Shown here: piece by piece, positions 41,501-49,843 of the stretch
Layout: every line of letters begins with the position of its first letter
Numbering within the stretch: position 1 is the stretch's first letter
Assembly (NCBI GenBank): GCA_031376385.1
Contig: JANMDQ010000023.1
Span: 248,001-312,000, forward strand
Length of the DNA: 64,000 nucleotides
Reading direction: 5' to 3'
Origin: Aquisediminimonas sp031376385
GTDB taxonomy: Bacteria; Pseudomonadota; Alphaproteobacteria; Sphingomonadales; Sphingomonadaceae
The notes under the pieces: generated by a model
The model's input: the letters and a program-made list of their open reading frames with translations, nothing else
The model's database searches: none
Told to the model about the DNA's origin: nothing
Translations under genes and position numbers: made by a program

Positions 41501-41980
41501 TTAGTTGGGATTATCGGCAGTTCCGCCGCCTTCACCCACGGAACCGACCTGACCGATATTGCCAAACAGTTCTTCAAAAAAGCTGCGATCTTTGCCCAGA
41601 GTTGGCGTTTTATCATTCTCTGGATTGATTGACGCGACGCGTTCGACGCCGGCCTTGTCCACAGCCGCGACATTACCAGCGCCGTCGAAACGGATGCGGA
41701 GCACGGTCTGTTCGCTTGGTTTTGGATTGGCGAAGCTATATTGGCGGGTCTGGCGGGAGACATAATACCAATCGGCAGTATCAAACTGACCCACAAAGGT
41801 CGGACGGCCGAGCGTTTTTTCAACGGAAGCCTTATTGTCAATTCCCGCCTGCACACCGTCGACCAGCGTTGGATCAGCGATATAGCCTTGGAAGCCCTTC
41901 ACTTTGGCGCAACCTGATGCGGCAAGTGCGGCAACCAACATAGCTGCTGTGCTCCATGTGCGTGTGTTGCTGATTGCCAT
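41501..41980 (-). CDS. bamE: Outer membrane protein assembly factor BamE
   Basis: A 159-residue lipoprotein of the SmpA/OmlA family. The start at MAISNTRTWSTAAMLVAALA gives a signal peptide with a lipobox ending ASGC at about residue 22. The BamE fold is recognised by the VQAGIDNKASVEKTLGRPTF segment, WYYVSRQTRQYSF and EQTVLRIRFDGAGNVAAV. As part of the BAM complex, BamE helps insert beta-barrel proteins into the outer membrane. A longer upstream frame is open but would bury the signal peptide. The gene is divergent from the cytochrome bc1 chaperone gene, an arrangement common in this order. Confidence 0.9.
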   Translation of the reverse strand: MAISNTRTWSTAAMLVAALAASGCAKVKGFQGYIADPTLVDGVQAGIDNKASVEKTLGRPTFVGQFDTADWYYVSRQTRQYSFANPKPSEQTVLRIRFDGAGNVAAVDKAGVERVASINPENDKTPTLGKDRSFFEELFGNIGQVGSVGEGGGTADNPN

Positions 41981-42098
41981 AGTGAGTATACTTTCAAAAT
42001 ATTGCCAAGGGACTGGCCAAAAGCCGCCTTGCAAGCCTGCGTTCGATCCCCAATATGCGGGGAATGCCATTTGGGCAAGATTAAGGTGTTAAACGGTC

Positions 42099-42623
42099 AT
42101 GGCCTTCGGTTTCCTGAACAAGTTATTTGGTGGCGACGAACCCCGTGACGCTTGGCGTCCGCTTTACGCAGCGACCGTGGCAGAGGCGCGGTTGCCGCAT
42201 TGGTATGTCGAAGGCGCAGTGCCCGATACCATCGATGGCCGGTTCGATATGGTGACTCTTATCCTGTCACTTGTTCTTTTGCGTCTTGAGGTGCTGGGCG
42301 AAGACGCTGGCCCCGGCATGGCCCTGCTTACCGAAGTGCTTGTGGAGGATATGGAAGGCCAAGTGCGCGAAATTGGCTTTGGTGACTTGGTGGTCGGCAA
42401 ACATGTGGGCCAGATGATGGGCGCGCTGGGCGGGCGGCTTGGTGCTTATCGTCACGGGTTGAACGGCGGCGATCTGACGGCGGCACTGGCGCGTAACCTC
42501 TACCGCGAAGACGCGCCGTCACCCGCCGCCCTTAGCCATGTGGAGGCCGCAGCGCGTGCGTTTGCCGCGCGCCTTGGCGCACTGGATTTGGCGACGCTCA
42601 AAGCTGGACAGATTGCCGCATGA
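42099..42623 (+). CDS. Ubiquinol-cytochrome c chaperone family protein
   Basis: A 174-residue helical protein. DAWRPLYAATVAEARLPHWYVEGAVPDTIDGRFDMVTL and the MTEVLVEDMEGQVREIGFGDLVVGKHV-like region (LLTEVLVEDM onward) match the ubiquinol-cytochrome c chaperone family, related to the Cbp3/UQCC1 factors that assist assembly of cytochrome b in complex III. It is cytoplasmic, with no signal peptide. Its stop overlaps the start of the DUF177 gene by four bases (ATGA). Confidence 0.87.
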   Translation: MAFGFLNKLFGGDEPRDAWRPLYAATVAEARLPHWYVEGAVPDTIDGRFDMVTLILSLVLLRLEVLGEDAGPGMALLTEVLVEDMEGQVREIGFGDLVVGKHVGQMMGALGGRLGAYRHGLNGGDLTAALARNLYREDAPSPAALSHVEAAARAFAARLGALDLATLKAGQIAA

Positions 42624-43147
42624 GCGCGCCTGAATTTTCCCATGCCGTGAAGCTTGATCAGATTGGTGGTCAGGCGCAGGCCCTATCCTTGTCCGCAGAT
42701 GATAGGGAGCGCGCCGCACTGTGTGAGCGGTTTGATCTGGTGTCGCTGGACGCATTATCTGCCGACTTGCTGGTTTCCAAAAAAGGAAACACAGTGACTG
42801 TGAAGGGCCAGATGAAAGCGACCTATGCCCAGGCGTGCATTGCATCCGGTGTGCCTCTGCCTGTTAACGCAATTGAGCTGCTCGATTTCCGGTTCGTCCC
42901 CACCCTGACGGTCGCTGAAGCCGAGGTTGAGCTGACCGATGAGGATTGCGACATCATTGAATATGAAGGGCAAACGGTCGATTTGGGCGAAGCCGTCGCG
43001 CAGTCGCTGGGCCTGTCGCTCAATCCTTATCCACGCAGCAAGAATGCCGATGCGTTGTTGAAGGCAGCAGGGGTGAAGGCCGAGGGTGAGGTTGAGAATA
43101 CGGCCTTTGCCGGGTTGGCTGGATTGCGGGATAAATTGGGGGGGTAG
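42620..43147 (+). CDS. DUF177 (YceD) domain protein
   Basis: A 175-residue protein beginning MSAPEFSHAVKLDQIGG. The core KGQMKATYAQACIASGVPLP, LLDFRFVPTL and DLGEAVAQSLGLSLNPYPRS are typical of YceD/DUF177. YceD is usually next to rpmF (L32) and is linked to 23S rRNA maturation; here rpmF does not follow. In place of the metal-binding CxxC there is only a single Cys, as in many alphaproteobacterial members. It is co-translated with the cytochrome bc1 chaperone and followed 25 bp later by a long palindrome that may end the transcript. Confidence 0.85.
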   Translation: MSAPEFSHAVKLDQIGGQAQALSLSADDRERAALCERFDLVSLDALSADLLVSKKGNTVTVKGQMKATYAQACIASGVPLPVNAIELLDFRFVPTLTVAEAEVELTDEDCDIIEYEGQTVDLGEAVAQSLGLSLNPYPRSKNADALLKAAGVKAEGEVENTAFAGLAGLRDKLGG

Positions 43148-43171
43148 ATCATTTTCAGTACGAAAAATCTC

Positions 43172-43262
43172 CCTTCCCTGAGCTTGTCGAAGGGCCGTTC
43201 TTATCATTGCTGACTGGTGCAGAAGAAGAAAAGTACGGCCCTTCGACAAGCTCAGGGAAAGG
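43172..43262. repeat. Inverted repeat of the CCCTGAGCTTGTCGAAGGGC family
   Basis: CCTTCCCTGAGCTTGTCGAA with GGGCCG and its near-perfect reverse complement flank a 39-bp centre. A sequence-related palindrome lies at 54625-54698. It may also act as a terminator after the DUF177 gene. Confidence 0.8.
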
Positions 43263-43295
43263 CTTCAACACCAACCCAGCATCAAACGCTAACCC

Positions 43296-43483
43296 TTAAA
43301 ACGGATTACTCGAAATGTGAATCTCGACCGTCACCCTGAACTTGATTCAGGGTCCATTCCTCAATCTTTATGCAAGACTGGATAGTTCAAGTTTGGCAGC
43401 GGCACCGAGGCATGGATGCTGAAACAGCGACCCGCCGGGAGCCAGCATGACAATGGTGCAGATTTCACGCGATCCGCTCTCAA
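43296..43483. repeat. Dispersed palindromic repeat R1, copy C
   Basis: This copy has the same arms and core order as copy A (left CGGATTACTCGAAATGTGAA, right GTGCAGATTTCACGCGATCC). Its right half carries ACAGCGACCCGCCGGGAGCC in place of the ACAAGTT of copy A, a variant shared with copy D. The right end overlaps the ssb stop codon. Confidence 0.85.
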
Positions 43484-44043
43484 AACGGAACGTCATCATC
43501 CAAATCACTGTCGAACGGCCCCGAACGCCCGCCGCCGGACGATCCACCGCCACCAAAGCTGGAACCGCCACCGCCTGAGCCGCCGCTGGACTCATTGCCC
43601 CAGCCTGATCCGCCGCCGCGTGAACCGCCGTCATTAAAGCTGCCGGCTGAGCCGCCGCCTTGACCGCCTCCGGCTTGGCCGCCGCCATCGCCGCGTCCGC
43701 CGAGCAGAGTGAGTTCGCCGCGAAACCGCTGCAGCACGACTTCAGTCGTAAATTTGTCAGCACCGCTTTGGTCGGTCCATTTGCGTGTCTGGAGCGCGCC
43801 TTCGAGGTAAACGCTGGATCCTTTACGCAGATATTGCTTGGCAATGCGGCCCAGATTTTCGTTGAAAATCACGATGTTGTGCCACTCGGTCTTTTCCTTG
43901 CGCTCACCTGATTGCTTGTCATTCCAGTTTTCGGATGTCGCGATGGAAAAACTGACGACTTCACCGCCATTGTTCATTGAACGCGCCTCAGGGTCTTTAC
44001 CCAGATTGCCGATCAAAATCACTTTGTTCACACTGCCCGCCAC
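43480..44043 (-). CDS. ssb: Single-stranded DNA-binding protein
   Basis: A 187-residue protein from a GTG start (AGSVNKVILIGNLGKDPEARS) with GGGAG nine bases upstream. The OB-fold spans about residues 1-110 (WNDKQSGERKEKTEWHNIVIF, QYLRKGSSVYLEGALQTRKW, LLGGRGDGG). A long Gly/Ser-rich linker follows, and the protein ends in DDDVPF, the acidic tip that recruits replication and repair partners. It starts 13 bp after feoB on the same strand, so part of its transcription could come from the iron-uptake operon. Repeat R1 copy C abuts the stop. Confidence 0.95.
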   Translation of the reverse strand: MAGSVNKVILIGNLGKDPEARSMNNGGEVVSFSIATSENWNDKQSGERKEKTEWHNIVIFNENLGRIAKQYLRKGSSVYLEGALQTRKWTDQSGADKFTTEVVLQRFRGELTLLGGRGDGGGQAGGGQGGGSAGSFNDGGSRGGGSGWGNESSGGSGGGGSSFGGGGSSGGGRSGPFDSDLDDDVPF

Positions 44044-44056
44044 CGCTGATTCTCCC

Positions 44057-45910
44057 TTACAGACCTAGCCACGTGGCTAACCAGAAAGTCGCTCCGGCGG
44101 CAAGATAAGCCATCACAAAAAGATAGCCCGTCATGAACAATGGCCATTTCCAGCCATTGGTTTCACGCCGCACAACGGCAATCGTTGATATGCACTGCGG
44201 CGCAAAGACAAACCACGCCAAGAACGCCAAAGCCGTTGGCAGGCTCCATTTGTTGCGCAGACGCTCAACAAGGCCTTGATCCCGCTTGGTCTCATCGGCC
44301 TCATCAATGGCATAAGTGGTCGCAAGGGCTGCCACAGCCACTTCGCGCGCCGCCATTGCAGGGATCAGGGCCAGCGCAATTTCATGGTTAAACCCAATCG
44401 GGCGCACAATAACCTCAACGCCGTCGGCAATCCGCCCAGCGATGGAATGGTCAGTTTGAGAAACGCTGCTGCCAGGCGGCACTTGCGGGAAAGTCAGCAG
44501 CGCCCAAAGCACAACTGTTGTCGCGGCAATGATTGTTCCAGCCCGCTTCAAAAAGGCCCAAGCGCGTTGCCACAGGCCAATCAGCATGTCGCTGACCCGG
44601 GGCCACTGATATTTCGGCATTTCCATCATGAACCCTAAGCCGCGCCCCTTGGTCACCGTTCGGCGCAGCACAACAGCCGCCAGCATCGCGCCGATAATGC
44701 CAAGCACATAGAGGCTGAACAGCACCAGCCCCTGCAATCCAATTCCCGGGCCAACCGAGCGCGCCGGGATGAAAGCTGCAATCACCACAGCATAAACGGG
44801 CAGTCGCGCCGAACAGGTCATCAGCGGCGCAATGAGGATCGTTGTCAGCCGATCCTTCGGGTCCTCAATCGTCCGCGTCGCCATGATGCCGGGAATGGCG
44901 CAGGCAAAGGAGGACAGCAGCGGAATGAAGGCGCGGCCTGACAGGCCAACGCTGGCCATCAGACGGTCCATCACAAAGGCCGCACGGACCATATAGCCTG
45001 TCATTTCGAGCGCGAGGATGAAGGCAAACAGGATGATGATTTGTGGCAGGAAAACAATGACGGACCCCACGCCAGCGATCAGCCCGTCGGTCAGGAAGCT
45101 TTGGAAAATCCCCGGCGCGCTATTGGCCGCAACCCAAGCGCCAAGTGCGGAAAAGCCCCCGTCAATCGCGTCGGCAAAGGGCGTTGCCCAGGCAAACACG
45201 CCTTGGAACATCAGGAACAGCAGCCCGGCCAGGATGATCGGGCCTGCAATAGGGTGGAGAACAATGTCGTCGATCTGCTTCGTTACGCGGCTGGCAGGTT
45301 TTTCAGCCGTAATGGCAGCGCGGGCAATGGCGCGGGCCCTTTCCCGGCGAGCGGCGAAGGCTTCCGGCACAGGCACAGCAGCCGTGGCTTCGCCAGTGAC
45401 AATCAGCGGCGTCAGTGCGTCTTTCAGCGCCTCTAACCCGCGTTTGCGCACGGCGACGGTGGGGATCACTGGCACTCCTAAATCAGCCGCCAACTGGGCC
45501 GGGTCCAGCGTCAGCCCGTCCCGTTCCGCCAAATCGATCATATTCAGTGCAATCACTACAGGACGCCCCAGCGCGATCAGTTCAAGCGCGAAGTTCAAGT
45601 GATTGTCGAGGTTGGCGGCATCAAGAACAATGATCATGGCAGACGGCAGACGCTCACCCGCCTGCTGCCCCAGCACGACATTGCGCGTGACTTCTTCATC
45701 AGGGCTGGCCGGTTCAAGGCTATAGGTTCCGGGCAAGTCAACCAGTTCAGCCGGACGGCCATCGGCCAGCATGATCCGGCCCGCATGGCGCTCAACGGTT
45801 ACGCCGGGATAATTGCCGGTCTTCTGCCGTGCGCCGGTGAGGGCATTGAACAAAGCGGACTTCCCCGCATTGGGGTTGCCGACAAGGGCAATAAGGGGAA
45901 GGGCGGTCAC
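44057..45910 (-). CDS. feoB: Ferrous iron transport protein B
   Basis: A 617-residue FeoB: N-terminal G domain with GNPNAGKS at 11-18 (P-loop), a switch region with TVERHAG, DLPGTYS at 58-64 and ALNMIDLA, then helical spacer and a membrane domain with the Gate motifs (PIAGPIILAGLLFLMFQG, LLSSFACAIPGIMATRTI, and MAAREVAVAALATTYAID). It imports Fe2+ across the inner membrane. It is shorter than the E. coli protein, as usual in this group. GTG start; the feoA stop overlaps it by four bases (GTGA). ssb follows closely. FeoC was not seen. Confidence 0.94.
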   Translation of the reverse strand: MTALPLIALVGNPNAGKSALFNALTGARQKTGNYPGVTVERHAGRIMLADGRPAELVDLPGTYSLEPASPDEEVTRNVVLGQQAGERLPSAMIIVLDAANLDNHLNFALELIALGRPVVIALNMIDLAERDGLTLDPAQLAADLGVPVIPTVAVRKRGLEALKDALTPLIVTGEATAAVPVPEAFAARRERARAIARAAITAEKPASRVTKQIDDIVLHPIAGPIILAGLLFLMFQGVFAWATPFADAIDGGFSALGAWVAANSAPGIFQSFLTDGLIAGVGSVIVFLPQIIILFAFILALEMTGYMVRAAFVMDRLMASVGLSGRAFIPLLSSFACAIPGIMATRTIEDPKDRLTTILIAPLMTCSARLPVYAVVIAAFIPARSVGPGIGLQGLVLFSLYVLGIIGAMLAAVVLRRTVTKGRGLGFMMEMPKYQWPRVSDMLIGLWQRAWAFLKRAGTIIAATTVVLWALLTFPQVPPGSSVSQTDHSIAGRIADGVEVIVRPIGFNHEIALALIPAMAAREVAVAALATTYAIDEADETKRDQGLVERLRNKWSLPTALAFLAWFVFAPQCISTIAVVRRETNGWKWPLFMTGYLFVMAYLAAGATFWLATWLGL

Positions 45911-46149
45911 GCAGCCACGTCCACTTGCATGGCTGCGGCATGGGCCTTCCGCACGGCAACTGTCATCCGGCCAATGCGCACTGCTATCGGATCGCGCCAG
46001 AATAATATGCCGCTATGGTGAGCGCATACAGTGGCGCCTGTGTCAAAGCCAAGCTCCCGCAACCGCCGCGCTTCACGAGCGTCAAGCACCTGCCAGTCGA
46101 TACTGGCAATGGTCGCCGTCTGGTTCAAAGGAAGCTGATCAAGCGTCAC
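45907..46149 (-). CDS. feoA: Ferrous iron transport protein A
   Basis: An 80-residue SH3-like protein: MTLDQLPLNQTATIASIDW, LDAREARRLRELGFDTGATV and DPIAVRIGRMTVAVRKAHA match FeoA, a small cytoplasmic partner of FeoB. The GTG start lacks a strong ribosome-binding site. Its stop overlaps the FeoB start. The 80 bp upstream contain TTATTGATAATGCC on the minus strand (about 46180-46195), a weak resemblance to a Fur-type box. The COQ9 gene lies just upstream on the same strand. Confidence 0.88.
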   Translation of the reverse strand: MTLDQLPLNQTATIASIDWQVLDAREARRLRELGFDTGATVCAHHSGILFWRDPIAVRIGRMTVAVRKAHAAAMQVDVAA

Positions 46150-46229
46150 ACGAATTTGCCCGTTGCATGGAAGATGCGAGGCATTATCAATAAGTGGAAG
46201 GAATAGCCAGCGGGATTGTTCAGTTGGCT

Positions 46230-46895
46230 CTAACTCGCGGGATAGCGCAGCCGACCCAGAAAACTGGTCATGTTGAACCCGCCGGTGCTGGGTTTGGTAA
46301 ATCGCGCTTTGGCTTTTTCAAATTTCATGATGCCTTCGATCCGGCGACCCAGAAAGGCGCGCGTGTGCGCCCAATCATCACTGGTATCGTTCACAAAAAA
46401 GAGCAATGTTGCGCCGTAAACGGAACCAAGGATCGCGCGCTTGCTATAATGATTATAATCGGTGGCCGTATCGCTTGCCGCGCGCCACATTTTATCGGCG
46501 GCCCGCCAGCCCAGTTGAAGGGCAGTTTTGACGTTGGTTGGCACGGCGAGAATGGCTTGCGCGCGGCGAAGCGCTTCACGGTTCGGCGCAATGATGGTCA
46601 AGCGCGCTTCAACCAGCGCCGTGATCCGGTCCCGAATTTTCATTGTGGACAGCGTTTGCGCAGGCAGTGCCGCCAGCATCGCTGTATCAATGCTGGCAAA
46701 CCAAGCATCAATCATCTCCACCGCACCGCCGGGAAACAGCAACCCCGCGATGGCAGGATCAAGGCCGAGGCGAGTCGCCGTGCCTTCCAGAGCCCGGGCG
46801 TTCCATCCGTCGAATGCGGCGTCCGCCGGCAATTCAGCGGCAATGATCGGACGCAGCTCATCCAGCGTCATGTCGTTGAGAGTGGGGGCGGACAT
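46230..46895 (-). CDS. COQ9 family protein
   Basis: A 221-residue helical protein. AFDGWNARALEGTATRLGLDP, FPGGAVEMIDAWFASIDTAM, SDTATDYNHYSKRAILGSVYGATLLFFVNDTSDD and RRIEGIMKFEKAKARF are the bacterial COQ9 pattern. COQ9 binds lipid and assists ubiquinone biosynthesis. The ATG at 46895 is chosen since AAGGA lies at proper spacing; an ATG two codons earlier is too close to it. It is followed by feoAB with an 80-bp gap. Confidence 0.88.
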   Translation of the reverse strand: MSAPTLNDMTLDELRPIIAAELPADAAFDGWNARALEGTATRLGLDPAIAGLLFPGGAVEMIDAWFASIDTAMLAALPAQTLSTMKIRDRITALVEARLTIIAPNREALRRAQAILAVPTNVKTALQLGWRAADKMWRAASDTATDYNHYSKRAILGSVYGATLLFFVNDTSDDWAHTRAFLGRRIEGIMKFEKAKARFTKPSTGGFNMTSFLGRLRYPAS

Positions 46896-47002
46896 AAGCA
46901 TTTCCTTGGTTTCACGCGTGACAGTTCATAAATGGAATGGTAGGCAAACAAGGTCAATTGATCGATACATCTTTTCTAACGTCCAATCGAGGGGTCCAGT
47001 TT

Positions 47003-47572
47003 ATGGCTAAATTTTTCGGAAACTTAAACGCAGTGTTAGCGGCGGGCTTTGCTGCCATGATCGCGCTTCTCCTGTGGACGCAGCAGGTTGGCAACACAGC
47101 GGGATGGATGACATTCCTCCATGTTATTTCGGGCATCATGTGGATTGGGTTGCTCTATTATTTCAACTTCGTGCAGATTCCGACGATGCCTAAGGTTCCC
47201 GCCGAACTGAAACCCGGCGTGTCCAAATATATCGCTCCAGAAGCGCTTTTCTGGTTCCGCTATGCGGCTCTGGCAACAGTGATCACGGGGATTATCGTAT
47301 CGGTCTTGAACGGCTACGCGCATCAGGCGTTCACATTGCAAGAAGGCAACCGTGTGATTGGCATTGGCATGTATCTCGCGCTGATCATGGCGGCGAACGT
47401 ATGGTTCGTGATCTGGCCAAACCAGAAAAAGGCGCTTGGCCTCGTTGAGGCTGACGCGGACACTAAGGCGAAAGCCGCCGTCACGGCGATGATGTTCAGC
47501 CGCACCAACACTTTGCTGTCGATCCCCATGCTCTATTGCATGGTCATCCACCGTCTTGGCGGCGCAATGTAA
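47003..47572 (+). CDS. Urate hydroxylase PuuD-type membrane domain protein
   Basis: A 189-residue protein with about five membrane helices. FLHVISGIMWIGLLYYFNFVQIP and LFWFRYAALATVITGIIVS fit the integral membrane domain of PuuD-type urate oxidases (PF06181 family). The cytochrome c domain found in full-length PuuD is missing, and no purine-breakdown genes are nearby, so urate oxidation cannot be assumed. The ATG at 47003 has GAGGGG eight bases upstream. It converges with the DMT transporter gene, with 17 bp between them. Confidence 0.8.
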   Translation: MAKFFGNLNAVLAAGFAAMIALLLWTQQVGNTAGWMTFLHVISGIMWIGLLYYFNFVQIPTMPKVPAELKPGVSKYIAPEALFWFRYAALATVITGIIVSVLNGYAHQAFTLQEGNRVIGIGMYLALIMAANVWFVIWPNQKKALGLVEADADTKAKAAVTAMMFSRTNTLLSIPMLYCMVIHRLGGAM

Positions 47573-47589
47573 AGCTAATTTGGGTAAAT

Positions 47590-48492
47590 CTATTTCTCGG
47601 GCTGGCGCACCAACAGGAGTGCCAGCCCGATCAAACAGGCACCTATCCAATCGAGCGTGGTGAGCGCTTCGCCGTAAACACTCCAGCCAATTGCAGCACC
47701 AACCATCGGTTGCAGCAGCAGCGTCAGCCCGAACAGCAGCGGCGCAACGCGGCCGATGGCGTAGATCATCAGACCCTGCCCCAGTATCTGGCTGCATAAG
47801 GCGAGTGCCAGCAGCGGCGTCCAATTGGTCGGCACCATCACTTCCCCCAGAAGCAGCGCCATTGCGAACAGCGGCAGCACAGTCATCAGCGTGGACCAAG
47901 CCAGCGTCGGCCAAGGGCCCAAGCTGTCTTTCGCTCGTGCCATCAGCAACAGGAAAGCGGTGTAAAAGACCCCCGCCAAAACGCAGAGCAAATCCCCCAC
48001 CAGATTATCCTGTGACATTTCATAAGACCGGCCAAGCAACAGACCCGCGCCCATCGCTGCGATCAGCATCGCGACCCCTTGCATCCGGGTGGGCCACTGA
48101 CGGGCGACCGCAAAGGCCCAGAGCGGCAGCAGGAAGCTGGTTACATTGCCGAGCAGATTCGCGTTGGCCAGTTTCGTGGTCAGAATGCCAACATGCCAAG
48201 CCGCAAGGTCTGCGGCAAAGAAGATCCCAGACAATGCAAAAAGCCAGAGCAAGGGACGCTCCAGCCGCCGCGCCGGATCGCCCGTTGCCTTCGCAATCAG
48301 AAATAGAATGGGCACCGCCAGTGTGACACGCCAGAATGCCGCCGCGACGGGGCCTGTGTCGGCCATACGCACAAACATCGGTCCGAAAGCCAATAAGATA
48401 TTGCCGACGACAAGCGCTGTCAGGCCGAAGCGCAACGGCGCTACCGTGCCCCCAAGTTTTTCTTCTGCTTGTCTTGGCCCCATCAACCCCAT
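47590..48492 (-). CDS. EamA-family (DMT) transporter
   Basis: A 300-residue, ten-helix membrane protein with two EamA repeats (about 20-150 and 165-298; FGPMFVRMADTGPVAAAFWR, LLLQPMVGAAIGWSVYGEAL, DWIGACLIGLALLLV). Such proteins export or import small metabolites such as amino acids or purines; the substrate cannot be told. ATG 48492 is chosen because GGAG lies six bases upstream; a GTG four codons earlier is possible. It is divergent from the old yellow enzyme gene, with about 40 bp between the starts. Confidence 0.87.
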   Translation of the reverse strand: MGLMGPRQAEEKLGGTVAPLRFGLTALVVGNILLAFGPMFVRMADTGPVAAAFWRVTLAVPILFLIAKATGDPARRLERPLLWLFALSGIFFAADLAAWHVGILTTKLANANLLGNVTSFLLPLWAFAVARQWPTRMQGVAMLIAAMGAGLLLGRSYEMSQDNLVGDLLCVLAGVFYTAFLLLMARAKDSLGPWPTLAWSTLMTVLPLFAMALLLGEVMVPTNWTPLLALALCSQILGQGLMIYAIGRVAPLLFGLTLLLQPMVGAAIGWSVYGEALTTLDWIGACLIGLALLLVRQPEK

Positions 48493-48532
48493 ATCGCGCT
48501 CCACACAAACTTACGCAACGGGGCTTTCCAGC

Positions 48533-49612
48533 ATGACCAATTTATTCGATTCCATTCAGCTTGGCGGCATTGCCGCGCCGAACCGCATCCTGATGGCACC
48601 CCTAACCCGTGGGCGCAGCGAAGGGGTCCATGTCCCGGTAACCGCGCTCAAAGCTGAATATTATGCCCAGCGTGCGGATGCAGGCCTGATCATCGCAGAA
48701 GCGACGGGGATCAGCCAAGAAGGCTCCGGCTGGCCTTCCGCGCCTGGCATCTGGTCAGCTGAACAGGTTGAGGCTTGGAAGCCCGTCACTGAGGCCGTGC
48801 ACAAAGCGGATGGCCGCATCATCCTGCAACTGTGGCATATGGGGCGGCTGGTGCATCCTGACTTCCTCGGCGGCGCGCAGCCGGTCTCGTCGTCCGCGAC
48901 GACTGCTCCCGGTGCGGCTCACACTGTTGAGGGGAAGAAGGATTATGTTGAGGCCCGCGCGCTTCGCCTTGATGAAATCCCACGTCTGATCGGCGATTAT
49001 GTGAAGGCGTCAGAGAACGCGATGAAGGCTGGGTTTGACGGGGTGCAGATCCACAGTGCCAATGGCTATCTGATCGATCAGTTCTTGCGCGACAACAGCA
49101 ATTTCCGGGATGACGATTACGGCGGACCCATCGAGAACCGTATTCGCCTCCTCCGCGAAGTCGCAACTGCTGTGGCGCACAGTGTTGGCGCAGGGCTCAC
49201 CAGTGTGCGCCTGTCCCCCAATGGCAATTCGCAAGGCGCAGATGACAGCAATCCGGTTGGCCTGTTCACCGCTGCCGCCTCTGCATTGAATGACATTGGC
49301 ATCGGCTTTCTTGAGCTGCGCGAACAAAAGTCGTTTGGCAATTTCGGCACGACCGACGTGCCGCTGGTGTCGCCGGATATCCGCAAAGTCTTCAAAGGTC
49401 CGCTCGTCCTCAATCAGGAATATGACTATGCGCGTGCCGTCGCTGATCTGGAAAGCGGCGTTGCCGACGCGATCAGCTTTGGTCGCCCCTATATCTCCAA
49501 CCCCGATCTTGTTTCCCGCCTGCGGGATGGCAAGGAATTGGCAAAAGACAATTTCAAAACTTGGTATTCGCCCGGGGCGGAAGGGTATACGGATTACCCG
49601 CTGGCGGGTTAG
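48533..49612 (+). CDS. Old yellow enzyme family alkene reductase
   Basis: A 359-residue FMN-dependent ene-reductase (NemA/OYE type). It shows NRILMAPLTRGRS near 18-30, LIIAEATGISQEGSGWPSAPGIW, LQLWHMGRLVHP, GVQIHSANGYLIDQFLRD with the substrate-binding His/Asn pair, YGGPIENR, and FGRPYISNPDLVSRL at the C-terminus. It reduces activated C=C bonds or nitro-esters with NAD(P)H in the cytoplasm. The ATG at 48533 gives the family N-terminus MTNLFDSIQLGG; longer upstream frames run through the divergent transporter gene. Repeat R1 copy D follows. Confidence 0.92.
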   Translation: MTNLFDSIQLGGIAAPNRILMAPLTRGRSEGVHVPVTALKAEYYAQRADAGLIIAEATGISQEGSGWPSAPGIWSAEQVEAWKPVTEAVHKADGRIILQLWHMGRLVHPDFLGGAQPVSSSATTAPGAAHTVEGKKDYVEARALRLDEIPRLIGDYVKASENAMKAGFDGVQIHSANGYLIDQFLRDNSNFRDDDYGGPIENRIRLLREVATAVAHSVGAGLTSVRLSPNGNSQGADDSNPVGLFTAAASALNDIGIGFLELREQKSFGNFGTTDVPLVSPDIRKVFKGPLVLNQEYDYARAVADLESGVADAISFGRPYISNPDLVSRLRDGKELAKDNFKTWYSPGAEGYTDYPLAG

Positions 49613-49621
49613 GTCAGGGCC

Positions 49622-49825
49622 TATCTGAGCCGATTGCTCGAAATGCGAATCGCGCCTGTCGCCCTGAAGTCGTCACCCTGAACTCGTTTCAGGGTCCATG
49701 CCTCAATTTTCATGCGAGACTGGATCTATCAAGTTTGGCAACGGCATTGAGGCATGGATGCTGAAACGGCGACCCGCCAAGAGCCAGCATGACTGTGGTG
49801 CAGATTCTTCGCAATCCGTCTGATA
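49622..49825. repeat. Dispersed palindromic repeat R1, copy D
   Basis: A full-length copy, same orientation and core as A, with the right-half variant ACGGCGACCCGCCAAGAGCC shared with copy C. The terminal inverted ends are TATCTGAGCCGATTGC and GCAATCCGTCTGATA. It fills the gap between convergent genes. Confidence 0.85.
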
Positions 49826-49843
49826 GATCCTGACCCTAAGCCT

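Noticed and set aside
46180..46197. Fur box upstream of feoA
   Set aside because: Only part of the consensus is matched (TTATTGATAATG), too weak to call without a genome-wide matrix.
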